In this document: positions 10,925 through 21,060 of the stretch, piece after piece
Layout: every line of letters starts with the position of its first letter
Numbering within the stretch: position 1 is the first letter of the stretch
NCBI RefSeq assembly: GCF_001645105.1
Contig: NZ_LKEG01000012.1
Location: forward strand, 1-37,664
Reading direction: 5' to 3'
DNA: 37,664 bases
Origin: Pseudomonas marginalis
GTDB lineage: Bacteria > Pseudomonadota > Gammaproteobacteria > Pseudomonadales > Pseudomonadaceae
The notes under the pieces: model-generated
Seen by the model: the letters and a program-made list of their open reading frames with translations, nothing else
The model's database searches: none
Told to the model about the DNA's origin: nothing
Translations under genes and position numbers: made by a program

Positions 10925-11410
10925 TCAGTCCTGGGGAAGGCGTTCCAGGCCGACAAACGGGCAAGCGGCCAGCAAGTCGCGCAGGGTTTGGCCGTCAGGC
11001 AATGACAGGGTGGCGGGCGCCAGTTCCGCCAGCGGGTACAGTACAAACGCACGCAGGTGCATCTGGTAATGGGGCACCTTGAGGCGTGGCTCGTCGATCA
11101 GGTGATCGCCAAACAGCAGGATATCCAGGTCGAGCGTGCGCGGCCCCCAGCGCTCCAGGCGTTCGCGGCCCTGGTCGTTTTCGATGGCTTGCAGCGCATC
11201 CAGTAACTCAAGGGGCGCGAGGCTGCTGTCCAGGGCGGCCACCGCATTGGTATAGCGCGGCTGGCCCGGGAGCAGAGAGTCACTTTGATAAAAGGCGGAG
11301 ACACCGGCGACGGTGGTGCCTGGCAATTGCGCCAGCGCTTCAATAGCACTGCGCAATTGCTGATCCGGGGCAGCCAGGTTGCTGCCCATGCCGATGTAGA
11401 TGCGCTCCAC
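10925..11410 (-). CDS. folK: 6-hydroxymethyl-7,8-dihydropterin pyrophosphokinase (HPPK)
   Basis: FolK (161 aa) transfers pyrophosphate from ATP to 6-hydroxymethyl-dihydropterin, feeding dihydropteroate synthase in folate synthesis. The N-terminus IYIGMGSNLAAP and the signature RWGPRTLDLDILLFG (87-101), with the magnesium-binding aspartates 94 and 96, identify it. Length is typical. It begins two bases after the pcnB stop, so it is part of a pcnB-folK operon. Folate made here supports PanB, the next gene downstream. Confidence 0.96.
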   Translation of the reverse strand: MERIYIGMGSNLAAPDQQLRSAIEALAQLPGTTVAGVSAFYQSDSLLPGQPRYTNAVAALDSSLAPLELLDALQAIENDQGRERLERWGPRTLDLDILLFGDHLIDEPRLKVPHYQMHLRAFVLYPLAELAPATLSLPDGQTLRDLLAACPFVGLERLPQD

Positions 11411-11412
11411 GT

Positions 11413-12816
11413 TTATTCGCCTGCAGCGCCCGAGGCATCAGCGGCACTGCGCTTGCGCTTGGTACCGCTGCGGCGACGCTTCTTCGGCCCAGCGCCTTCG
11501 CCGTCGCCTTTGCTGCCGAGGTCACGGATCATGTCGCGGCGCTCGCTGTCATTGGCATCCTGGTAGTCGGTCCACCATTCGCCCAGGCCGTCGGTTTGCT
11601 CGCCAGCGCTTTCGCGCAGCAGCAGGAAGTCATAGCCTGCGCGGAAGCGCGGGTTGTCCAGGAGCAGGTCAGCACGTTTGCCGCTACGGCGCGGCAGGCG
11701 TTCCTGCATGTCCCAGATCTCGCGGATCGGCATGGTGAAGCGTTTCGGGATTGCGATGCGTTGGCACTGCTCGGCGATCAGCTCATGCGCGGCTTCCTGC
11801 ATGGCCGGAATCGGTGGCATGCCACGGTCTTGCAGGCGCAGTACGCGTTTTGGCAGGGCTGGCCACAGCAGGGCGGCAAACAGGAATGCCGGGGTCACCG
11901 GTTTGTTCTGCTTGATGCGCAGGTCAGTGTTGATCAGTGCTTCGCTGATCAGGGTGTGGGTGTACGTGGGGTTGTATTCCAACGCCTCGGCGCTGGCCGG
12001 GAACAGGGGATCGAACAGCTGCAGGTCCACCAGCATTTCAAAGGTGTCGGCGGCGTAACCCGAGAGGAACAGCTTGAGCACTTCTTCGAACAGGCGCGCT
12101 GAAGGGATCTCCCGCAGCATCGGTGCCAGTTCGCGAATCGGCGCAGCCGTGTGTTTCTCGATGCCGAAGTTCAGCTTGGCGGCAAACCGCACGGCCCGCA
12201 GCATGCGCACCGGGTCTTCCTGGTAGCGCTGGACCGGGTCGCCGATCAGGCGGATCAGGTTATTGCGAATGTCGTGTACGCCATTGGCGTAATCGAGAAT
12301 GCGCTCGCTGACCGGATCGTAATACAGGGCGTTAATGGTGAAGTCGCGGCGCTGCGCGTCTTCTTCCAAGGTGCCGTAGACGTTGTCGCGCAAGATGCGC
12401 CCGCTTTCGTTGCGGGAGGACTGGTTGGTGTCTTCCTCTTCATCGTTTTGCGGGTGGCCTGCACGGAACGTCGCGACTTCGATGATTTCGCGTCCGAAGT
12501 GGATATGCACCAACTTGAAGCGCCGACCGATGATACGCGCATTGCGGAATTCGGCGCGTACCTGCTCAGGCGTAGCGCTGGTGGCAACGTCGAAGTCCTT
12601 GGGCGTGATATTGAGCAGCATGTCACGCACGCACCCGCCCACCAGATAGGCCTGGTAACCGGCGTTCTGCAAACGCTCGACGATGTTCACTGCATAACGG
12701 CTGAATTGAGCACGTTGCAGCGAATGCTGGCTGCTGTTGAGCACTTCAGGCGTGCTGCGTTTGTGTTGCGTACGACGCAAGGGAGAACGGAATGACTGGA
12801 ACAACTTCTTCAGCAT
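11413..12816 (-). CDS. pcnB: Poly(A) polymerase I
   Basis: PcnB adds 3' poly(A) tails that mark RNAs for decay. The nucleotidyltransferase core YLVGGCVRDMLL ... PKDFDVATSATPE carries the GG and DxD elements, and the tRNA-nucleotidyltransferase-like RNA-binding region follows. The C-terminus is highly basic (KKRRRSGTKRKRS), as in bacterial PcnB. I chose the ATG at 12816 (MLKKLFQSF, 467 aa), which is the start I recall for Pseudomonas homologs; an in-frame GTG lies 9 bases upstream at 12825. Neither start has a strong ribosome-binding site. crcZ lies upstream and folK follows after 2 bases. Confidence 0.95.
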   Translation of the reverse strand: MLKKLFQSFRSPLRRTQHKRSTPEVLNSSQHSLQRAQFSRYAVNIVERLQNAGYQAYLVGGCVRDMLLNITPKDFDVATSATPEQVRAEFRNARIIGRRFKLVHIHFGREIIEVATFRAGHPQNDEEEDTNQSSRNESGRILRDNVYGTLEEDAQRRDFTINALYYDPVSERILDYANGVHDIRNNLIRLIGDPVQRYQEDPVRMLRAVRFAAKLNFGIEKHTAAPIRELAPMLREIPSARLFEEVLKLFLSGYAADTFEMLVDLQLFDPLFPASAEALEYNPTYTHTLISEALINTDLRIKQNKPVTPAFLFAALLWPALPKRVLRLQDRGMPPIPAMQEAAHELIAEQCQRIAIPKRFTMPIREIWDMQERLPRRSGKRADLLLDNPRFRAGYDFLLLRESAGEQTDGLGEWWTDYQDANDSERRDMIRDLGSKGDGEGAGPKKRRRSGTKRKRSAADASGAAGE

Positions 12817-12877
12817 GGGATGCACTGTTTGAAGGAATGTTCGGCCATAACGAAGAATGACCGCATGATGGGCCGGG

Positions 12878-12886
12878 ATTCTAGCA
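12878..12886 (-). promoter_or_regulatory. Possible pcnB promoter (extended -10)
   Basis: On the minus strand TGCTAGAAT (12886 down to 12878) fits an extended -10 element (TGN-TAGAAT), followed by a GC-rich CCCGGCC discriminator. No good -35 is present at 17 bases. It lies about 60 bases upstream of pcnB and downstream of the crcZ terminator. Weak, prediction only. Confidence 0.35.
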
Positions 12887-12968
12887 TTTAGTCAGGGGAT
12901 GGTGTAGGAACAAGCTAAGGGCATTGCGCCATAAGCCTTTACGGTGATTCATGCCAGACAAATCCCGG

Positions 12969-13006
12969 AAACTACAAGGGGAGCCGAAGCTCCCCCAGAA
13001 GTAGTT
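12969..13006 (-). terminator. crcZ 3' terminator hairpin
   Basis: The inner stem GGGGAGC-TTCG-GCTCCCC is capped by a stable UUCG-type tetraloop on the RNA strand. Outer arms AACTAC and GTAGTT (12970-12975 with 13001-13006) extend it across a small internal loop. The run after the inner stem is TTGTAGTTT, not a full T-tract, so some read-through into pcnB is possible. Confidence 0.75.
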
Positions 13007-13334
13007 GCGTGCTCTATTTTTATTATTGGTTGCGGGCTTCTTGTTTTTGTTGATCGCCCTCGCCATGAAGCTTCACCTTCATGGCACTCCCAATCGGGAG
13101 CCAAGAGCAAACGGATTGCTTTGGTCGCTGTGTTGCTGATCTACGATCCAACCAGTTCAGGCTCTGCCTTAGGGCAGTTTTTGTTGTTCTCGGCCTGGTT
13201 GCGGGGCAAGCCCCAAATGCAACGCCTCTCCAAAAGAATCAGTTAGCTGCGCCTCCGCCGTGTTGTTTTTGTTATGCGTGAGTCGATTCGTCTTATTTTT
13301 ATTGTCTTGTACAAAGCTTGTTATTGTTTTTGTA
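12969..13334 (-). ncRNA. crcZ: CrcZ small RNA (Hfq/Crc decoy)
   Basis: A 366-base non-coding stretch lies between cbrB and pcnB, the conserved location of CrcZ, and its predicted length matches the P. putida CrcZ of about 370 nt as I recall it. Six A-rich AAN-type motifs are visible on the minus strand, near 13319-13334, 13292-13306, 13260-13275, 13176-13190, 13037-13054 and 13011-13032 (for example ACAAAAACAATAACAA). In this family such motifs bind Hfq/Crc and relieve catabolite repression when CbrAB is active. The 5' end is placed 12 bases after the sigma-54 -12 element. The 3' end is a hairpin with GGGGAGC/GCTCCCC (12978-12995) extended by AACTAC/GTAGTT arms (12970-13006). Confidence 0.93.
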
Positions 13335-13343
13335 CTAAGCATA

Positions 13344-13361
13344 TAGCAGGGTGCGTGCCAA
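13344..13361 (-). promoter_or_regulatory. Sigma-54 promoter of crcZ
   Basis: On the minus strand TTGGCACGCACCCTGCTA matches the -24/-12 consensus, with GG (13359-13358) and GC (13347-13346) separated by exactly 10 bases and TGGCACG intact. It predicts a start near 13334, immediately before the first A-rich motif of CrcZ. CbrB, encoded just upstream, is a sigma-54 activator with an intact GAFTGA motif. Confidence 0.9.
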
Positions 13362-13419
13362 CTTTTGCGTCGCCCAGCAAAAACGGGGGGTTGAGGGGGG
13401 TTCGGGTTTTTGACGGACC

Positions 13420-13459
13420 AAAAAAAGCCGGGGCTTCGTTACCGTAAGCCCCGGCTTTT
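13420..13459. terminator. Bidirectional-looking terminator downstream of cbrB
   Basis: AGCCGGGGCTT (13426-13436) and AAGCCCCGGCT (13446-13456) form an 11-bp perfect stem. The minus-strand side is followed by a T-run (complement of 13420-13425), giving a strong terminator for cbrAB. The plus side is followed by TTTTG. The loop carries GTTACC, a match to a CbrB half-site. Confidence 0.88.
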
Positions 13460-13509
13460 GTTACGCGAAATATCCGCGGTAACAGTTTTTTCACATCTAT
13501 GGGTGTTAC
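13459..13509. promoter_or_regulatory. CbrB-type upstream activating site for crcZ
   Basis: TGTTAC (13459-13464) and GTAACA (13479-13484) form an inverted repeat with a 14-base spacer. A further TGTTAC lies at 13504-13509. The site is about 125-175 bases upstream of the predicted crcZ start, a normal enhancer distance for a sigma-54 activator. Published CbrB sites, as I recall, are TGTTAC/GTAACA-type subsites upstream of crcZ. The array lies between the cbrB stop codon and the cbrB terminator. Confidence 0.75.
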
Positions 13510-13525
13510 CTGTGGGGGCGCACCC

Positions 13526-14956
<1,431 letters not shown>

Positions 14957-14978
14957 TGATTCAATTCTCTCGACGGTC

Positions 14979-17933
14979 TCAGTTCACAGCGGACGTCGCT
15001 TCGACATGACGCGGCAAGGTCACCCGAATACGGGTGCCGCGTTGGCTTTCGGTGTCAGCCGGGCTGTCGATGGTGATTTGTCCATAATGCTCTTCAACGA
15101 TGGAATAGACCAGTGCAAGGCCCAGACCGGTACCTTCACCTGGGTCCTTGGTGGTGAAGAAGGGTTCGAACAATCGGTCCATGATGTTCTGTGGAATACC
15201 GCTACCTTCATCTTCGACGATCAGATCGACCGTATGTTCGAAAACCTCGGTCTTGACGCGTACCGCGCCACCGGCAGGCGTTGCATCGCGGGCGTTGGAG
15301 AGCAGGTTGATCAGCACTTGGGCCAGGCGTTGTGAGTCGCCGTCCACCCAGTGGTCGGGGTCGCACAAGTTGAAGAACTGTACTTCGAAATTGCGCCGGT
15401 TCAAGGCCAGCAGCCCAATGGCATCCTGCGCCACTTCGGCCAGGCACACCGCTTCATCTTGGTTCTGATGCCCGCCCGCGTGGGCAAAGCTCATCAGCGA
15501 CTGCACGATGCGTGACACGCGCTTGGTCTGTTCGAGGATTTGCCCGCTGATCTCGATGATCTCGCCATCTTCCTCGCGCTCTTCGCGCAGGTTCTGCGCC
15601 AGGCACGCGATACCGGTGATCGGGTTGCCGATTTCATGGGCCACGCCCGCCGCCAGTCGGCCAATGCTGGCCAGACGCTCGGAATGCACCAGCTTGTCTT
15701 CGAGCATCTGGGTTTCGGTCAGGTCTTCCACCAGTAGCACCAGGCCGCTGTTACCGGGCGCCAGGGGCTCGTCGATCGCGGCTTTGTGCAGGTTGAGCCA
15801 ACGGGTTTGGCCGTCGAGGGCCAGATGCTGCTTGTGCAAGTGCTCGTCGGGCAGATTGATGAACCCTTGCAGCAACTCTTTCCACGGATCGCCCAAGGTA
15901 TTGAGGCGGGAACCGACCACGCGCTGCGCTGCGATACCGGTGAGTTCTTCCATGGCCTTGTTCCACATCAGGATCTCTTGATCCTTGGCCAGCGAGCACA
16001 CGCCCATCGGCAATTCTTGCAGGGTCTGGCGGTGGTAGCGGCGCAGGGCATCGAGTTCGGCGGCGAGGCCCGTGAGGCGTGAGTGGTAATCCTCGAGCCG
16101 GCTCTCGATGAAATGGATGTCTTCGGTCACGTAGTTTTCGCCGCCGGCCTTGTAGGGCAGGAAAGTTTCCACCATGTCCTGGGACACACTGGGTCCCATC
16201 AACCCGGACAGGTTGGCTTCGATACGGTCGCGCAGACGCCGCAGCGCGTAAGGGCGCCGCTCGTCGAACGGCAAGTAGAGATCGCGCAGCGCTTGTTCGA
16301 CTTCCTTTTGTGCGGCTTTGGCACCCAAAGGCTTGGCCAGTTGCGTGGCGAACTCCTGGGGTGAGGCGGCATGCAATTCACGGCGTTGCGGGCGGCGCAC
16401 GTTGTCCACCGCGCAGGCTTCGGCGGCGCTGGTTTCTTCGGGGCTGGCATTGGTGAACAGCGAGATCAGCGTGAACATCAAGACGTTGGCGGCCAGGGAC
16501 GCAATCGCCGCCATGTGCCAGCTGGTGTCATCCAGCACGTAGATCATGTTCAGCAATGGGATGTAGAAGCCCTGCAGATTACCGACCAGCGGCAGCAGCA
16601 TGGTCACGATCCACACCAGGATCCCCGCCAGCAAGCCGGCGATAAAGCCACGGCGATTGGCGGTCGGCCAGTACAGCACCGACAGCACGCCCGGCAGGAA
16701 CTGCAAGGTGGCGACAAACGCGACGATACCCAGGTTGGCGAGGTCTTGCCCGGCGCCCAGCAACAGGTAGAACCCGTAGCCGGCCATGATGATCGCGACG
16801 ATCAGCGCGCGCCGCGTCCATTTCAGCCAGCGGTAGATGTTGCCCTCGGCCGGCGGCTGGTACAGCGGTAGCACCAGATGGTTGAGCGCCATGCCCGAGA
16901 GCGCCAGGGTCGTGACGATGATCAGCCCGCTGGCGGCTGACAAACCACCGACGTACGCCAGCAAAGCCAACGCCGGGCTGTTGGCGGCAATGCCGATGCC
17001 GAGGGTGAAGTATTCCGGGTTAGTGGTGGCGCCCAGTTTCAGACCAGCCCACAGGATCAGCGGCACCGCCAGGCTCATCAACAGCAGGAACAGCGGCAAA
17101 CCCCAGCTGGCGCTGACCAGCGAGCGCGGGTTGAGGTTCTCGGTAAAGGTCATGTGATACATGTGTGGCATCACGATCGCCGAGGCGAAGAACACCAGCA
17201 GCAGCGTGCGCCATGGACCCTCTTGCAGCGGCGTGTGCAGGGCGGCGAGGGCGGTCTGGTTTTGCAGCAACCAAAGCTCAAGCTGCTGCGGGCCGTCGAA
17301 CACGCCGTAAAGTGCATAAAGGCCGACACCGCCGATGGCGATCAGCTTGATCACGGACTCGAAGGCAATTGCAAACACCAGGCCTTCGTGTTTCTCGCGG
17401 GTGGCGATATGGCGTGAACCGAAGAAAATCGTGAACAGCGTAATCAACGCGCAGAAGGCCAGGGCAACGCGGTGCTGCACCGGCTCACGGGTCAGGATGC
17501 TGATGGAGTCAGCCACTGCCTGGATTTGCAGGGCCAGCAACGGCAACACGCCGATCAGCATGAAAATGGTGGTCAGCGCGCCGGCCCAGGTGCTGCGAAA
17601 GCGGAAGGCAAACAGGTCGGCCAGGGATGACAGCTGATAGGTACGGGTGATTTTCAGGATCGGGTACAGCAACACCGGTGCCAGCAGGAACGCGCCGGAC
17701 ACCCCGAGGTAACTGGAAAGAAAGCCATAGCCGTATTGATAGGCCAGGCCCACCGTGCCATAGAACGCCCAGGCACTGGCGTACACGCCCAGGGACAAGG
17801 TGTAGGTCAGCGGATGGCGAATGATCGCCCGCGGAATCATTCCGCGCTCACTGATCCAGGCCACCCCGAACAGCGCGGCCAGGTAGGCGGCACTGATCAG
17901 CAGCATCTGGGTGAGGCTAAAGCTCATCGGCAT
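14979..17933 (-). CDS. cbrA: Sensor histidine kinase CbrA with sodium/solute-symporter domain
   Basis: CbrA (984 aa) fuses a transporter-like sensor to a kinase. About residues 1-500 form an SLC5-type sodium/solute symporter domain with 12-13 membrane spans. A soluble linker, a PAS-like region (near 630-740) and the kinase core follow. The phosphorylated histidine is His766 in [15 protein letters not shown], the same number I recall for P. putida CbrA. The ATP-binding N and G boxes are [20 protein letters not shown] and [14 protein letters not shown]. The start at 17933 (MPMSFSL) overlaps the cbrX stop by 17 bases; a second ATG lies two codons on. It transmits carbon/nitrogen status to CbrB. 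Confidence 0.97.
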   Translation of the reverse strand: MPMSFSLTQMLLISAAYLAALFGVAWISERGMIPRAIIRHPLTYTLSLGVYASAWAFYGTVGLAYQYGYGFLSSYLGVSGAFLLAPVLLYPILKITRTYQLSSLADLFAFRFRSTWAGALTTIFMLIGVLPLLALQIQAVADSISILTREPVQHRVALAFCALITLFTIFFGSRHIATREKHEGLVFAIAFESVIKLIAIGGVGLYALYGVFDGPQQLELWLLQNQTALAALHTPLQEGPWRTLLLVFFASAIVMPHMYHMTFTENLNPRSLVSASWGLPLFLLLMSLAVPLILWAGLKLGATTNPEYFTLGIGIAANSPALALLAYVGGLSAASGLIIVTTLALSGMALNHLVLPLYQPPAEGNIYRWLKWTRRALIVAIIMAGYGFYLLLGAGQDLANLGIVAFVATLQFLPGVLSVLYWPTANRRGFIAGLLAGILVWIVTMLLPLVGNLQGFYIPLLNMIYVLDDTSWHMAAIASLAANVLMFTLISLFTNASPEETSAAEACAVDNVRRPQRRELHAASPQEFATQLAKPLGAKAAQKEVEQALRDLYLPFDERRPYALRRLRDRIEANLSGLMGPSVSQDMVETFLPYKAGGENYVTEDIHFIESRLEDYHSRLTGLAAELDALRRYHRQTLQELPMGVCSLAKDQEILMWNKAMEELTGIAAQRVVGSRLNTLGDPWKELLQGFINLPDEHLHKQHLALDGQTRWLNLHKAAIDEPLAPGNSGLVLLVEDLTETQMLEDKLVHSERLASIGRLAAGVAHEIGNPITGIACLAQNLREEREEDGEIIEISGQILEQTKRVSRIVQSLMSFAHAGGHQNQDEAVCLAEVAQDAIGLLALNRRNFEVQFFNLCDPDHWVDGDSQRLAQVLINLLSNARDATPAGGAVRVKTEVFEHTVDLIVEDEGSGIPQNIMDRLFEPFFTTKDPGEGTGLGLALVYSIVEEHYGQITIDSPADTESQRGTRIRVTLPRHVEATSAVN

Positions 17934-18093
17934 CTTTTTGGCTCTGCAGGATGAAAGTCACGACGATCAGGATCAGCCACAGCAGATAGGGGCGATACCA
18001 GGCGCCCGTGGCGTCGATCCACCAATCCATGATGGCGGGAGAAAACAGGTAGATCCCGACGACCAGCAGCAGGACCAATCGATAGATGTACAT
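17917..18093 (-). CDS. cbrX: Small membrane protein CbrX upstream of cbrA
   Basis: This 58-aa ORF (MYIYRLVLLLVVGIYLF ... SQKDADEL) has two hydrophobic segments (about 4-22 and 34-50) separated by a short WWIDATGAWYRP stretch, so it should be a small inner-membrane protein. The SD AGAGG lies five bases before the ATG at 18093. Its last codons overlap the cbrA start by 17 bases, which suggests translational coupling. A cbrX ORF in this position is known from other pseudomonads, where it is reported to affect cbrA expression. No enzymatic motif is visible. Confidence 0.88.
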   Translation of the reverse strand: MYIYRLVLLLVVGIYLFSPAIMDWWIDATGAWYRPYLLWLILIVVTFILQSQKDADEL

Positions 18094-18155
18094 GTTGGCC
18101 TCTGATTGAAAAACTGCGGCGATGGTAACGGATGCCTGGCAAGCTGCAAGCGCCT

Positions 18156-19043
18156 TCAGCTCAATTGCGCTTCGGCCAGCGTGAGTGTGCGAGGTATCCG
18201 GCCGGCATCCCAGTGCTGGATGCCCCAGTCCAGCAGTTCCCGTGGGCTGGCGTGCAGCAACTCGTCGCCGGGTTGCTGGCCGAGGGCACGCAGGGCTCTC
18301 AATAGCAAAGGCGTGGCCTGGTCGGGTGTCAACGGCGGGGAACGGTAGGATTTGCCCAGCTTGTTGCCGTCCGGTTGGATGATCAGCGGCACATGCAGGT
18401 AGCGCGGTTGGCGCAGGCCGAGCAGTTCCTGCAGGTAGAGCTGGCGTGGCGTGGAGTCGAGCAGGTCGGCGCCGCGCACGATATCGGTGACGCCTTGCCA
18501 GGCATCGTCGAGGACCACGGCCAGTTGATAGGCATACAGGCCGTCGCGGCGACGGATGACAAAATCGCCTACATCGCGGCCCAGGTGCTGTCGGAATTCG
18601 CCCTGGACGCGGTCGGTAAAGTGGTATTCCAGCTCCGGAACGCGTAACCGTATGGCGGCATCCTGCTGATCGTGTCCTGCATTGCGGCACAGCCCAGGGT
18701 AGATACCGTTGTAGGGTTCCAGCTGTTTACGTGAACAGGTGCACGCGTAGGCCAGGCCATGGTTGAACATATCGTTCAGCACTTTGGCGTAGGCATCATG
18801 CCGCTCGCTTTGTCGGACGAGTTCACCGTCCCATTCGAAACCGTAGCCTTCCAAGGCGTGGAGGATCGCTGCCTGGGCGCCCGGCTCTTCACGCGGTGGG
18901 TCAAGGTCCTCCATGCGCATCAGCCAGCGGCCTTGGTTGGCGCGGGCGTCGAGGTAGGAGGCGAGGGCGGCGACCAGGGAGCCAAAATGCAAATGGCCGC
19001 TGGGCGTGGGGGCGAAACGCCCGATATAGGTAGAGGCTGTCAT
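18156..19043 (-). CDS. gluQRS: Glutamyl-queuosine tRNA(Asp) synthetase
   Basis: GluQRS (295 aa) attaches glutamate to the queuosine base of tRNA-Asp. It resembles the catalytic half of glutamyl-tRNA synthetase: RFAPTPSGHLHFGSLVAAL carries the HIGH-class motif (HLHFGS), and DGNKLGKSYRS the KMSKS-class motif. The zinc-site cysteines are in CTCSRKQ and GLCRNAG. It lacks the anticodon-binding domain, as expected for this paralog. It follows dksA, the usual arrangement in gammaproteobacteria, but a terminator hairpin separates the two. Confidence 0.96.
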   Translation of the reverse strand: MTASTYIGRFAPTPSGHLHFGSLVAALASYLDARANQGRWLMRMEDLDPPREEPGAQAAILHALEGYGFEWDGELVRQSERHDAYAKVLNDMFNHGLAYACTCSRKQLEPYNGIYPGLCRNAGHDQQDAAIRLRVPELEYHFTDRVQGEFRQHLGRDVGDFVIRRRDGLYAYQLAVVLDDAWQGVTDIVRGADLLDSTPRQLYLQELLGLRQPRYLHVPLIIQPDGNKLGKSYRSPPLTPDQATPLLLRALRALGQQPGDELLHASPRELLDWGIQHWDAGRIPRTLTLAEAQLS

Positions 19044-19081
19044 GGGCCGGATACTACTGGAAATTCGGTAAACGCCAGAAA

Positions 19082-19109
19082 CAAAAATGGGGCGTTTGCA
19101 CGCCCCATT
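19082..19109 (-). terminator. dksA terminator
   Basis: ATGGGGCGT (19087-19095) pairs with ACGCCCCAT around a short loop, and the minus strand continues with TTTTTGTTT. This is a good rho-independent terminator between dksA and gluQRS on the minus strand; read-through would still be needed for co-expression unless gluQRS has its own promoter. Confidence 0.85.
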
Positions 19110-19127
19110 CGTTCAGTTCGGCAGGGA

Positions 19128-19568
19128 TTACTTGCCGACCTGTTTTTCCTTGATTTCAGCCAAGGTCTTGCAGTCTACGCACAGGTCCGCGGTTGGGCGG
19201 GCTTCCAGGCGACGAATACCAATCTCGACGCCGCAGGATTCGCACCAGCCGTATTCTTCGTCTTCGATCAGTTGCAGCGTCTTGTCGATCTTCTTGATCA
19301 GCTTGCGTTCGCGATCACGGGCGCGCAGTTCAAGGGCGAACTCTTCTTCCTGGCTGGCACGGTCGGCCGGGTCCGGGAAGTTGGCGGCTTCGTCCTTCAT
19401 GTGGTCAACGGTGCGGTCGACCTCTTGCATCAAGTCCTGCTTCCACTTTTGCAGGATCTTGGTGAAGTGCTGGCGCATGGGCTTGCCCATGTACTCCTCA
19501 CCCTTCGCTTCGACGTAAGGTGTGAAGCCACTGAGGCTCTGCTGCTGTTGCTTTGCTTGGGTGGACAT
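19128..19568 (-). CDS. dksA: RNA polymerase-binding transcription factor DksA
   Basis: DksA (146 aa) enters the RNA polymerase secondary channel and works with ppGpp in the stringent response. The coiled-coil region (about 35-110) includes the DPADRASQEEEFALELRARD tip region. The classic four-cysteine zinc finger is CESC (at about 115) and CVDC (at about 136). I chose the ATG at 19568 (MSTQAKQQQQ) because GAGAGGCGG precedes it at correct spacing. An in-frame codon six residues upstream has no such site. A canonical DksA with both cysteine pairs, so this is the zinc-bound paralog, not DksA2. Confidence 0.96.
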   Translation of the reverse strand: MSTQAKQQQQSLSGFTPYVEAKGEEYMGKPMRQHFTKILQKWKQDLMQEVDRTVDHMKDEAANFPDPADRASQEEEFALELRARDRERKLIKKIDKTLQLIEDEEYGWCESCGVEIGIRRLEARPTADLCVDCKTLAEIKEKQVGK

Positions 19569-19887
19569 GAATAGACCGCCTCTCACTCTTCTAATCCATT
19601 GCGCAGGATTGCAACGTCACCGACACCTGCCGGCCCTGCGGCTGCAAGCGGGCGAACTTACCAGATAGATTCGGGGTGCGCCACTCCCGGTTGTCGAGGC
19701 CCATGGCAAATCGCTTGCAAACTGCGACAGCCCGCCATTGCTGGGTATGCATTGCCTCGAATGTTGATTTTAGTCGTTTTGCAGGCGCTTGCTCGGCCGG
19801 CACATGCCTCCGGGCAGGCAATAGAACATGTTTTCCCGCGAGGGTTCGGTAGAATCCAGATTTTGTCCCTACCGTTAAGGAAGGCTA
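19569..19887. other. 319-base divergent intergenic region between dksA and the aminotransferase gene
   Basis: This gap must hold the divergent promoters of dksA and the aminotransferase. A TAGAAT -10-like hexamer (19850-19855) lies 38 bases before the aminotransferase ATG, but no good -35 accompanies it. On the minus strand an open frame of 53 codons (19752-19591) runs up to dksA; it is described under findings as unproven. I see no hairpin terminator or repeat. Confidence 0.5.
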
Positions 19888-21060
19888 ATGGCTCAGCCCT
19901 ACAGTGCGCGCAGTCGCGCCATCGAACCTTTTCATGTCATGGCATTGCTGGCGCGGGCCAATGAGCTGCAAGCCGCCGGCCATGACGTGATCCACCTGGA
20001 AATCGGTGAGCCGGATTTCACCACTGCCGAGCCCATCATCCAGGCCGGCCAGGCAGCATTGGCCAACGGCAAGACCCGCTACACCGCGGCCCGTGGTCTG
20101 CCGGAATTGCGCGAGGCCATCAGCGGGTTCTATCAGCAGCGCTACGGGCTGAACGTCGACCCCGAGCGTATCCTGATCACCCCCGGCGGTTCCGGCGCTT
20201 TGCTGCTGGCCAGCAGCCTGTTGGTGGATCCGGGCAAGCATTGGCTGCTCGCAGACCCCGGTTACCCGTGCAATCGTCACTTCCTGCGGTTGGTGGAGGG
20301 CGCGGCTCAACTGGTGCCGGTCGGCCCCGAAGTGCGCTACCAGTTGACCGCCGACCTGGTGGCCAAGCACTGGAATCAAGACAGTGTCGGCGCGCTCGTG
20401 GCGTCCCCGGCCAACCCGACCGGGACTATCCTGACGCGTGACGAATTGGCCGGGCTTTCCGCCGCCATCAAGGCGCGCAACGGCCACTTGGTGGTGGACG
20501 AGATTTACCATGGCCTCACCTACGGCACGGATGCGGCCAGCGTGCTGGAAGTCGACGACGAAGCATTTGTCCTGAATAGTTTTTCCAAGTATTTCGGCAT
20601 GACCGGCTGGCGCCTGGGTTGGCTGGTGGCGCCCCCGGCCGCAGTGGGGGAGTTGGAGAAACTGGCGCAAAACCTTTACATCAGTGCGCCAAGCATGGCC
20701 CAGCACGCGGCGCTAGCGTGTTTCACCCCGCAAACCCTGAGCATTCTTGAAGAACGCCGCGCTGAATTCGGCCGTCGTCGTGACTTCCTGCTGCCTGCCT
20801 TGCGCGAGTTGGGGTTTGGCATCGCCGTCGAGCCGGAAGGGGCGTTCTATTTGTATGCCGATATCAGCGCGTTTGGCGGTGATGCCTTCGCATTCTGTCG
20901 TCACTTCCTCGAAACCGAGCATGTGGCCTTCACTCCTGGCCTGGATTTTGGCCGCTTTAAAGCCGGTCATCATGTGCGCTTTGCCTACACGCAAAACCTC
21001 GATCGCCTGCAGGAGGCGGTGGAGCGAATCGCCCGTGGCTTGCGGAGCTGGCAAGGCTGA
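19888..21060 (+). CDS. Class I/II pyridoxal-phosphate aminotransferase
   Basis: The 390-aa product is a fold-type I aminotransferase of the aspartate-aminotransferase superfamily. [10 protein letters not shown] and [12 protein letters not shown] are substrate- and cofactor-loop segments. [10 protein letters not shown] carries the conserved NPTG, and [15 protein letters not shown] holds the Schiff-base lysine (Lys234). The C-terminal VRFAYT contains the carboxylate-binding arginine. Substrate specificity cannot be read from sequence. AAGGAAG is seven bases before the ATG. Its TGA overlaps the sfsA ATG by one base (TGATG), so the two are coupled. Confidence 0.92.
   Translation: MAQPYSARSRAIEPFHVMALLARANELQAAGHDVIHLEIGEPDFTTAEPIIQAGQAALANGKTRYTAARGLPELREAISGFYQQRYGLNVDPERILITPGGSGALLLASSLLVDPGKHWLLADPGYPCNRHFLRLVEGAAQLVPVGPEVRYQLTADLVAKHWNQDSVGALVASPANPTGTILTRDELAGLSAAIKARNGHLVVDEIYHGLTYGTDAASVLEVDDEAFVLNSFSKYFGMTGWRLGWLVAPPAAVGELEKLAQNLYISAPSMAQHAALACFTPQTLSILEERRAEFGRRRDFLLPALRELGFGIAVEPEGAFYLYADISAFGGDAFAFCRHFLETEHVAFTPGLDFGRFKAGHHVRFAYTQNLDRLQEAVERIARGLRSWQG

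Noticed and set aside
12881..13281. Short open frames in the cbrB-pcnB gap
   Set aside because: They lie within CrcZ; A-rich motifs, promoter and terminator explain the region as a non-coding RNA.
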